DNA of 64,000 nucleotides, from positions 1,364,001-1,428,000 of the forward strand of contig JAZGTN010000188.1 of the NCBI GenBank assembly GCA_037783415.1, given 5' to 3'. Each line of letters begins with the position of its first letter. The stretch's first letter is position 1. The notes under the pieces were generated by a model. It worked only from the letters and a program-made list of their open reading frames with translations. It did no database searches and was not told the origin of the DNA. Shown piece after piece: positions 12,301-24,300 of this stretch. The position numbers and the translations under genes are program-made. This stretch comes from Leptasterias polaris (Eukaryota; Echinodermata; Asteroidea; Forcipulatida; Asteriidae).

Positions 12301-15300
12301 ACAAGCCTCGGCTTCTAGATGATGCCTCCATACTTATTTAATTTTCTGCCTTGTAAATAATGCTTCTTTGGTTACTTCTTTAAATCAATGTTTTGGCTTT
12401 ACATGTACTGTTTGGAAATTTCATGAAGTATGGAAATAAATGTGAATTTGAATTGAATTGAATACCAGAGTCAGCTAATGCAGAACAAATAAATACAAAT
12501 TCGTGCCTCTAACCAACAAAAGCTTTCAAAACAAGTAGTTATAGAATTGCAAATCAAAACCATTCTAGAATGGAATTAACAACTAAGCCTCCTACACTCT
12601 GGTTGATTGTGGAGCCAACTATTGCACCATTCACTCATTCATGGTTGTGTAAACTTTGATCCAATGGTAAAACTATTGCGTGTGCACAAAGCTGTGGGTA
12701 AAACTATTGAGTGTGCACAAAGCTATGGGTAAAACTATTGAGTGTGCACAAAGCTATGGGTAAAACTATTGAGTGTGCACAAAGCTATTGGTAAAACTAT
12801 TGAGTGTGCACAAAGCTATTGGTAAAACTATTGAGTGTGCACAAGGCTATGGGTAAAACTATTGAGTGTGCACAAAGCTATTGGTAAAACTATTGAGTGT
12901 GCACAAAGCTATTGGTAAAACTATTGAGTGTGCACAAAGCTATGGGTAAACTTTGATCCAATGGTAAAACTATTGAGTGTGCACAAAGCTGTGGGTAAAA
13001 TTGAGGAATGGATTTGTAAATGATTTTGCATTTTCCTAATCTGATATCTGACAAGGCTGCACCGTTCAGTATACATATTATACTTGTTTACGCCAAGAGG
13101 TTTTTTAAAAGAATTAAACAAAAAATTTATTGATTACCTAATCATAGAAACCAAAAGACAACTACAGGATTATTAAACGGGGTTTAAAATGTAAACAAGT
13201 CCACTTTAGAAAATAGTGAACAAGATTTACATGATAATATATGGGAAAAAAAGAGAGCAGAAAACAAAATCTTTGAATATCCCCTCTCTTATCATTAATA
13301 CAATCTGATTGATTTTAAGGGTATTAAAAATGAATATCAAGTTTTGTGTGTATCTTGAATGAATCATGAAAAATGATATCATCACCAAATTAATGTTCTT
13401 GTTACACAACAAATAAAGTATGTATCCCAGGCATATGTGACACATACTAGCCAGGTACTTACCGCTCATTGTCATAGATCTGTAAAGGTACTCCAAACTG
13501 ACTGATGGTTGGAGAGCAAATAATCTGCAGTAAGCTGAGGGGTCTGTTACGCTCAGTTGATGCTATGACAGCAATGTGACTACACAACCAGGCCACACAG
13601 CAGATGGGAAGACAACATAATTTACTTTTCAGATTGTCAACTAGCTTCTGTGGATTAATCAACGAATCATACATCAAGTATTGCAGTTATTGTTGGCCAC
13701 AGCACTTAATACTCATACCAATGGGCTTTAATCATTGGCGATGTGACACAGCCAAAACTAACACACTTTTCAGTCAAAACGCAACCTGCGAGTTTTGTTG
13801 GTATGTTGTAGAACTACACACATCAACTACCGTATTTTCCTGCGTATAAGGCGCTCAGCGTATATGGCGCAGTACCCTCAAATTACCAAAATAATATTTA
13901 AGGGTTAACAGATTAGGCGTACCGCCGCATAAGGCGCAACATAGCTTTCACATTATGCAAGCTCGCCAAGTCCCACACCGCTGGAACATCAACACCCCCC
14001 CCAGGGGTCATTGTGATGGTATAAGCACACTTACTATAGCGCAAAGGGATCCTAATTTTTTAATCACGAAGATGAGTAAAACTTCACTTCTGTTTTTTTC
14101 ATTATTATTTTTTAAATTTTCGTTTTAAAGATTTTTTTCTAAAAGCAAAGCTTTACAGTTTTTCTTTTGACACAACGAGCGCGCGCAGACACACGTTTTC
14201 CCAACATTTCCCAGTGAATGGGCTGCTAGTCTTTGCTATCTTGCTTTTTTGAATGCTACAATACATGCAAGAACCAACGAACGCTAGAGGGCGCTTTCTT
14301 AATAATGCTTTCACAATAAGAACGTAAACCCTCTGTTGGCGAAAGCATTTGACAATAACATACAATAACGACTTTTTAAAATAAAGCCTAGTACCTGTCA
14401 TGCGCTATAGCAGTGTACTGTGTGCAGCATTGATTGTCCGCAGCATTGATTGTCGCTCATTCGCTACGGTATTGTTGTTTATTGTGGGCAGCAGCATGGC
14501 CAGTGACTTCGTTCTTCGGTAAGTTTCGTCAAAAATGTGAGTATTCCACAGAAGTCCATATGTTACTTACTTGTATTTGATCCACATTAATGGCTCCATT
14601 CTCCCAAGCGAATAACACTTCTTGCATAATGTAAGGCATTGTATCAATAACCTCATTCCAACGAGTCTGCCTGCAAACCAAATCAGTCATTGTAGATCAA
14701 TCATTACTAACTATGCCAATATACACAGACTGCAATCTATACACCTTTGCCAGTATAACAGTATACTAAATACAGATCCATAAATTTTTGGAGCACTGAA
14801 GACTTAGGATGAAGTTAAATTTGGTCTCTTAAAAGCAAACTCATGAACACTACAGTGTCATGTTACATCTATTACACTGTTAAAATAATGCAACTCAATA
14901 CATTCACACCAGCAGTAATGAATACTAATATAGCTAGCCAATCGGTGGAAGCTTCTACTAGGTTTACTGTCAGTTTATCCCCAACCTTACCCTAATCTTA
15001 ACTTACATTGTCTTGAGGTCCATACTGGAGTTATATTGCCCTAGCAGTATATCTCCCTTTGCTGGATCAATGGCAGGGAATGAACCAAGAGGTTTAGCTC
15101 CATTATCATCAGGTAAACATTGCTGTACCCATGTCTCAAATAGAGAATCACCACCATTAGATGTCACCATCTACATGATTAGACACAAAATCATCAACTA
15201 TGTGTACATTAACGAGCGATAGTCATGCAAGGAAACAATAAAGTAGCTGTTGGGTTACAACCATGTGACAGCAATTTCTTCTACTGAAACTGAGGAGCAT

Positions 15301-18300
15301 ACTACCCACAGTGATCTCAAAAATTGTTCTCAGAATTATCACTTCAAATTACATGGTCATTGCTAGGATATCACAATAATATCGTCACGATACGATATTG
15401 AGGACATTATCGTCAATATCGATGTTGGTTTAAAAAATATTGAAATATCGTGATAATGACAATATTCTTAGTGACTAGACGTAATCATGTATTGTTTGCT
15501 AATATTACTGTAAGTTATCTAAAGACTGCAATCTTTAGCTTAAACAGTCTTTGATGAATTCCGCAAATATGTATGGCGACCCACCTTACACAGCGTAAAC
15601 ACCAGTTTTGTTTGGGTTTGCATGCCGCAAAACCGGAGAATAGAGTTTGAAGTTCAGACTTAGAATGGATCGCGGCCATTTATGGAGTTATAAAAGAAAC
15701 TGATGACTCGGTATATATCTTCCCATCTAGCTATGGTTGTCTTTTTTTATGGTATCTCCGAAGCAGCACGAACGTGCTTGGCACAGGCTGATTTCTGACT
15801 GGCTGCTTTCTGATTGGCCAAAACGCACTCGACCAGTGTGAATATTTATGACTGAATGGTTCTCACAGCTCTGCCATCCCATAGTATTCATCACATCGAT
15901 CCCGCGGATGTGCTATCTGCCACTACCGCTCCTAGCGTTCTATACTCTATCGTTAGGGGATGAAGGAACGGCGTGTTACTGTGGGAGCGAAGCTGCAGGG
16001 GAAATTCCCATGGTGAGCAATCACCGCGTGGTCGGGAAACGTCAGGTGCACTGAAAAGTACATGTATTTACGTAATGTGCACGTGTATAGTGATGTCAAT
16101 TGTGAACGAACCGGAATAAAAATCGAGGCACCAGCTTTTAGAGATCGCAATGTTCAAAGTCAGAACCAGGTATAGAGAGCACACAAAAACAACCAGGTAT
16201 AGAGAGCACACAAAAACAACCAGGTATAGAGAGCACACAAAAACAACCAGGTATAGAGAGCACACAAAAACAACCAGGTATAGAGAGCACACAAAAACAA
16301 CCAGGTATAGAGAGCACACAAAAACAACCAGGTATAGAGAGCACACAAAAACAACCAGGTATAGAGAGCACACAAAAACAACCAGGTATAGAGAGCACAC
16401 AAAAACAACCAGGTATAGAGAGCACACAAAAACAACCAGGTATAGAGAGCACACAAAAACAACCAGGTATAGAGAGCACACAAAAACGTAAGACGTTCTG
16501 TTTTCATGGAATATTCAGTGATTTTGTTTCAGCAGTTTATCCATTTACTGTCATGTTTTATCCATTTACTGTCATGTTTTATCCATTTACTGTCATGTTT
16601 TATCCATTTACTGTCATGTTTTATCCATTTACTGTCATGTTTTATCCATTTACTGTCATGTTTTATCCATTTACTGTCATGTTTTACTTGTTAATTTAAT
16701 TGCTCATTTCCTCCCTGGGGTAAAACTGTTTTTCCGCGTTCAAAACATCTTCACAATATGTCGTCATATCGGCGATTTTTACCCGACGATATATCGCCAG
16801 TCAAAATGGTTGATATTATCCAGGCCTCGTCATTGCTGTAGTTGGGTTCTCAAATCATTCAAAGCTTCAAATCCTATTGAAAATGAGTACATTGACTACA
16901 AGAAGTGAATGTCACACACTGTGAATCAGATGATGGTATGACTTACCTCTGTGCCATAGAGCTGAGCAATATGACATAACATCAAGAATGATATATCAAA
17001 CAATGCTGCTCTGACCTGTGAACCTTTACTGACCTCCACCAGTGTCTGCTTACAAGCTTGCTCATTGAACCTGACAAGAAATCAAACCGTAGTATAATAA
17101 TACAAATGCATTTCCAATGAGTCTACACCATCAATCTATGAAAATTATATCACTTTGTAGGATTTTAATTTGGGGGTAACACAATTGATTTCTTGATGAA
17201 ATGAGTAATGTATCTTTATGCAGTGATCAAAGGCCATCCATACTTTTCAAAAACAAGGTTGGCAAAGCTTGCATTGGTGACGTTGTAAGAAGGGTCTATA
17301 TCAACCATGCCAGCATTTCCTCTGACTGATGAACTCAGCCAGATGTTAACAATTTAAATTGATGATTGATGCAAATAATTTGGCAGTCTCCAAAACTACA
17401 AGAATACAGCGTTCACACAAATGCTTGATGAATCTATCTACACATCCACATTATGATTTCTTGATACATAGAGGTAAAGAAAAACGCTCATAGTGGACAC
17501 AAAGTGAACAGTTTCTTATGAGTACTACTACTTCTATTAGGTTGATATTTACAGAAAGGTTGTGATATTGGCAAAGAAATTGGCTGCAGGGAAACTACTG
17601 AACCATGCAGAAGCTGATGTATTTCTCTAATCACTTTTTGTTTTATTTCATTTATTATATTGTATTTTTTTATCAGCAACCAACAAAAAAACTATTTAAC
17701 ATTGAGGTAATTAATACTGTTATTAACATTATGTAGGTGTATGCAATGCAAACAGCATCTTCCTTGTTTGATGGACCATACAAAACTACTTTGACATTTA
17801 ACCACATACAAATCAGCGAGCATTTATGAATGAGAATGAATATACCTTGTTTGGTCTTTAATGCAAGAAAAATACATTAGATATATTGCCATAGGTGGTG
17901 ATAAAAGCCTCCATGTATATCAATCATATAGCCACTACCCCATCTGTCTTCAGCCTACAAGAAGAATCATGCACAATCTTTAACTACCTTTTTTGATAGT
18001 ACCAATATCAATTATAGAAAGAATAAATGCAGTCAATAAATGCAAAGAATAAATGCAGTTAACAGCCGACTTCTCAACTTTATTTTGAACTTTCACAAAA
18101 GTCGTTTTAAAGTCACTTACTGTGTTGTAACCAATACAGCTGGGATATAAATATGGCTGAATAGGGCCCTAGCAGTATACAGTTTGAACATTGGGCCAAT
18201 TTAAAGAGCCCTGTTGCCTTCGGATTGGGCGCTTTGGGCTATAAAAAGCATTTGCAATGTTATGAATTTTGTTGGAAAGATATTTTGTAAATGTATATTA

Positions 18301-21300
18301 AACGTAGAATATCATGGTTCAAAAAAATATCCCATGAAATTATGTGTGTTTTGTGAAGTTTCATGACAGAAAACAGTCCGCTATTTTGTGGAACCAAATG
18401 TTTGACTCCACATAATGGAGGACCGTATGTTCCGCTGCGGGTTGTATTTCAAGAGGCAATTTTATATTTTTGTAATGACTTCTCTAATTATAGAACAATG
18501 TGGGTGTTTTTATGCATGAACAACTCTTGAAAAGAATAAGATCAATTCCAAACAGCACAATTTGGGGGATTTGAAAGCAATGTGCTCAATTAATTGATTG
18601 TAGACACTGCAAGATTTAACACACCAGTTGACAAGAAGGAAAGATTTATTGACATACTTGATTAGTTTAGCAGTAAACTTTTTGAGTTTTCCAGTGGTAG
18701 CTAGAGCAGCAATAATCAACTCAAAACTCTTTCCAGACATCATGTGACCCAAAACTCCAAGTAAATCATCCGGATTCTTGGAATAATCCATGTCCATATT
18801 CTGCAATATCAAGCATAATGTGTTAATTGCATTATTGGGTATAAGTACACTTATTAAGAGAAGGGGTTTGCCGTGGTGTTTCCGGCATAGTCTAGCAGCA
18901 ATATGCACCACCTCACCTTGTATCCCTTTCAACATGTTTTATTATGGTTACTTCGTCTCATAAAATCATTTTTTATAACAATTTCCACCCGATTTGATAA
19001 TTAAACGCCAGCAGACATGCCACAATATAAATGACATTATTATGATTGAAGGATATCATAACAGTGAGACTCAAAATAATCCACATTTGATTATTGACAG
19101 AAATGAAACCAATGAAGTTTACCAGACATGTATTTGCATGTTTCGGCACAGCAATGTTTGAAAGTGAATAACAAATAGCTGGAAAATGACTTTTGTGTTT
19201 TATCAACAGATTGTCAAACTTGTTGACATTTTACAGAAAAAATCCTCATATTCTCCAAGTTGAACTTGCTAGTGTTTTCACTTGATTAAATTATTATGAA
19301 ATTCTGTTAATGACGATGTTTCATTAATGCTACACTAAGATACATCTAAATGTTGTCCATAATGCACTGTACAAAACAAGTTAAGGTGCTGAGTATTGAA
19401 ACAAGTGTCAACAATTTTTCATATTTTACAGCTGAACTTTAAAACTTTCTGCCGGTGTTTAACTGTTGTAAAATCTTTTTATTAAGTTAACTAAAATATT
19501 TGCTACAGTTATTATTTCTGGCAGTCTGCCGTAGTTTTAACCATAAGACAAGTAAAAGCAGTCAATATTTGTTTTATAACACCCCATATAGGATACACTA
19601 ACAAAAAAGTTTAGGTACAAGAAGCTGCTGTTGCTAAGGGTATAGTACACTGGTTGCTATGGTATGGTACATTGGTTGCTATGGGTATAGTGCCTTGTGT
19701 TCAGAAAAAAAAACATATCATGTGACACTCTAAACCAATCACAAAGCAGAATCTATGTATGGGATGTACCTTTAATATACTAGTGGATGTTGTTTCAGCT
19801 CTGATGACTAGTGTAGCATTAGGTAACTGCTGTGGTGAGTCATGAGATACATGACCTGCTGATCGACACTGTACCAATGCTTTACGGGTTACTGATCTGA
19901 AATCAATTAAGATCAACATTTTATAATCAGATGACTTTGGAGTCCTGCAACCCTCATTTCAACACATCTGTACACAACAGTTGTCTTATTATTTATGGTT
20001 AACTAACATTGAGACTGTAAACTCTCACTTATACGCACAAATTATCTAATCACAGTGAAGATTACTTCTCTTTTTAAAAATGCTTTAGATCTTGAGTTGG
20101 AAGGAAAACATGAATTAGTTGAATCTGGACTATTCCAGATAATTTCTTTTTAAACTGATGGTCCTAAATTTAACACATGTTTGCAATTGCATAGAGTCAC
20201 TCTGTGTAAATGGTTCTACCTTGATGCAAGTAACTCTCTGACTTGTGCTTCTGTTAGTAGTCCAAGCTTACAGCATTGTGGTAGTAACTGCTGCATACAA
20301 TCACAGCTGGAAACATTAATAAGAATACACATTATTAGCATCTAGCATTCAATCATCCACATGGTTTGAGTGTGCATCTTGCTGCTGGATATAAGCTGCA
20401 CATGATTCATCAGAGATATGAAGTGTTCAAATGCATAACAAAATAATTCTCCATTCTGATTCTGATTCCCAAGTTGTGCAACACTCCATCCAGACACACG
20501 CAATTTGGAACCTGCACTTAAACCAAAATTTGTCCAGTTATTTGTCATTATTTTCTGCCTGTCAATCCTTAAATTAACTCACAGCCATCCATAGTTACTC
20601 AAGTAAGTTTTGTATTTTCATGATCAATCAATTAAGTTAGTCTGCATTGCAGTTCCTCACAACCCTCAATGGTTACTCAATTATGTTTGGTATCTGCCCG
20701 ATCAATCAATACATAGAATCTGAGGTGTGAGTGGTTCACAACCCTCAATGGTTACTCAATTATGTTTGGTATCTGCCTGATCAATCATTACATAGAATCT
20801 GAGGTATGGGTGGTTCACAGCCCTCAATGGTTACTCACTTATGTTTGGTATCTGCCCGATCAATCAATACATTGAATCTGAGTAATTGCTCAAAGCAACT
20901 CAGAAAATGAGTATTGACGTCTGTAGGATCACTCAGTGATGGGTTCTGCTTCAATCGAGTGAGGATTAGAGGTAGCTGCAAACAATAAATAGGTGTTACT
21001 ATTCTGCAAACACCTGACCCCACTACAAGCAATTGTGAAACAGAAACAAACCCATCGTTATATTATGAGTCAATGAGCAAGTTTGGGATAATGAATTAAT
21101 CCTCCACTAACTTCATTCACCTCCAATTAAAGGACAGAATAAGATTTGGTTTTCATTTCCCATTTGTGTTTCTCATAGTTAACACTTGTTCTCTCTTCTG
21201 TGACTTTCCTTTATCGTTATTATCAATGAATTCTCGGATATTGATGATTGAAATTCATATTTATGTGATATCAAGTCATTTGTACCAAGAAAATAAGATC

Positions 21301-24300
21301 TCATAAGCTTCCACTAACAAGCAAAATGCGTGAACAGTCTCAATGCCATACCTTAATGAATGTAAATGCCAGCCATTTAAGTTCTTCACTTGAGTCCGAT
21401 AGATCAATCAATCCAAGTAGACTAGCATGACATAACTCTAGGTATATACTAGCTCTAGGAAGATCCTGTGCATAAACACAAAGCATTAGAAAAATTAAAC
21501 AATAACACAGATCACAAAACCAAAGTGTCTATTGGTAAGGATTGGTAACAAGGTACTTCAGGTGAGGAAGTGGAGTGAGAAAGCTTGCAGCATCAATATA
21601 CTTGTTCAGTTTATTTTTAAGTGTAAAGAGCTAACAATTTACTAAAAGGCGAAACAAATTAATTGTTAGTGCCTCTAAACATTGAATGTATATCCATGGT
21701 TTACTGTCATAACTCTCTGCCAAAGTTGTAGAGAGATTATGAATGCTGCAAGATAGTTTAATGGCCCTGTTACAAGCAAGACATTGTTTCTAAACTTTAG
21801 TAGTGAAATTAATACAATCCCAAATGATCGTTATCATCAGTGGCCTGAGAACCTGTATTTATGGTTGGCTAGTCACTCAATAGAGGTGCTAACTGACACT
21901 AGTCATACCAGTCACTGAGTCAGTCAGAACAATTACAGGAGTTGCTGCTAGATTGTTAATCCTTAATGTTGGATTACAGCTGGATTAGATTGCTTGATTG
22001 TTAATCCTATATGTTGGATTATAGCTGGATGGATTTTTGGATTGTTAATCCTAAATGTTTGATTACAGCTGAATTAGATTGCTGGATTGTTAATACTAAA
22101 TGTTGGATTATAGCTGGATTAGACTGCTGGATTGTTAATCCTATATGTTGGATTATAGCTGGATTAGATTGCTGGATTTTTAATCCTAAATGTTGGATGA
22201 TTGCTTGATAAGACTGCTGAATTGTTAATCCCAATTGTCGGAATAAAGCCGGATTAGATTGCTGGATTGTTAATCCTACATGTTGGATTATAGCTGGATT
22301 AGATTGCTGGATTTGTAATCCTAAATGTTGAATAACAAGCAACCTAGAAACCCAGGCCACATCTTCAAACAAGATAATGATCCATGAAATAATTCAGTGT
22401 TATTTCAAACACTGTTCAATGAAACCAACAGACCACCTTGTTTTAACAACAGTTAACTGCATATCCTCAAACCTTTCATAGAACGTTTAGTCATGTTAGT
22501 AGTGTACATGTATGAATTCAGTGAAAGTTTAATATAGCACACCAGGTGCAGCAAGTTTACATTGCACAATCATTGCAGTTCCTTATTTTTAATATAGCAC
22601 ACCAGGTGCAGCAAGTTTACATTGCACAATCATTGCAGTTCCTTATTTTTAAAAACTGACCCCTGATGTCAACTGTTTATAAACAGTCAAGTTTTACCAG
22701 CCAGTGGTACAAGTAAATCAACAACAAAATGACTGGACTAGGATCAAATTTGTACACATTTGTGATAGCAAGCTTTGTTTGATTGTTGTAACAATTGCAT
22801 TGATCAAGAACAATGTTAAGAGTTGTAAAATACTAAATCCATCAAAGTTAGGCAAAACCAGGGGATGATTTAATACTTAAAAAAATTATTGTTAAGTTGC
22901 TTCTTTCCTAAATGTACACTGCTCAATCCAAAACCATGTGTTTGTATAGTTAACATGCCAGTAACCTTGACATGAATCTAACCTGTAGCTGTTCCACTAG
23001 TAGCAATTGATCAACAAATGGTTGTAGGTCACTGGTAACATTTAGAGCTGCTTCCATAAAGGTCATGATACCAATACTGCTACTCATTGACTTCAATTCA
23101 ATAGTATTATTGTATGCAGTATGATTTGTTTCTAGCTGAGCTATCCTGAAATAAAAACATAATAATCAGTCAGTTATCAAGTCTCAATATGTACTAAAGT
23201 CATACATGTACGTTCACTGTGAAAGCCTCATTTTTACTGTGACTTAGTTAAACTTAGCTTCATTAACATTAGCGATTGTCTCTAAATAAACTTTAGAATA
23301 TAAAAACTGTATGGATTTGAACACTTTTATCATGACCTGACTTTGAGTAGTTTGGTCTCGTCACCCAAACTGGGAATAACCAAATGTCTAGATGGGTATT
23401 TATCCCTCACAAAGGATGCAATTACCCACAAATACAGGTTTGCATAACAATTAATGTGATAACAATCATCTGCTATTGGCTGGAAACACTAACAGTACCA
23501 TAGGTAGCAGCATTCTGCACTAAATAAAGGTAGCGTGTGATGGGTCATTATTGTTTACATAGCCTAAATATAGTGTTTATGTTTTATGTCCTTTAAATTT
23601 ACAAAGTAGATTCACAATAGACCTTATGCACATGACATCATTTGGGTTGGGCACCCTTGGCAAGAGGTCAAAAGAAGGTTGCTCATTGGCCCATCTTGTG
23701 CACTGCGCAGACACAGCCAAGCGTTTCCATTGTTCCATCATCGTTTTACCTCCAAGATGGCGGCGAATAACATCTCAATGCATAAGGTCCATACCAGAGT
23801 GAGGTGAGTAAATGTTTACAGAATAAGAACTACTCCAAGAATACTCACTTTAGAACATCTGTTAGACTCCTCTCCAGCCGTTCTCTGATTGATTCAGTAG
23901 TTGCTCTATCCGCTTTATCTTTCTTATTTGCATTTTGATTTGAGTAGGTTGTCCTTGGGGCATTTAGAAGCTGGTCCACTTGACTACTACTACCTTCAAA
24001 TGTCAATCATACAGTTACATTTTTATCAACTTCAAATTATATATTATGTAAGCAACAGAAATTCAATAGAGGACAGTATTCATCCTTTGCATGGTCAGCC
24101 GTTTGCGCGTAGAGCCTCGAATTGGGGACAGCAGTGAGAAGAAGCATTATATAACTCTGTATTGTCACGGTGATGTAAAGACACTTTCATCCAAACAGGT
24201 GCATAAATACAATACAAATAAAGCATGAAGTCGAGGCTCTACACGCACATAGCAGATCCGCGCAAAGAGCGAACAGACTTGATGGCAGCAACACTCCAAG

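Larger units (their letters stand above)
15365..16828. mobile_element. hAT-like non-autonomous element
   Basis: The element is flanked on both sides by GTCATTGCT (15356-15364 and 16829-16837), which fits the 8-bp duplications of hAT transposons. Both ends are rich in ATATCG/CGATAT tracts in opposite orientation (15370-15460 and 16755-16815), but the inverted termini are imperfect. No transposase is encoded. It carries two minisatellites (16164-16487, 16536-16682) and sits between MED24 exons 13 and 14. Confidence 0.6.

Noticed and set aside
16068..16507. Overlapping open frames of 113-137 codons on both strands
   Set aside because: They are created by the 27-bp repeat, whose length is a multiple of three; the same repeat is open in several frames.
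16506..16694. 62-codon frame with FIHLLSC repeats
   Set aside because: A by-product of the 21-bp minisatellite.
22011..22372. Open frames of 65 and 117 codons
   Set aside because: They read through the 45-bp tandem repeat; no domain and no splice context.
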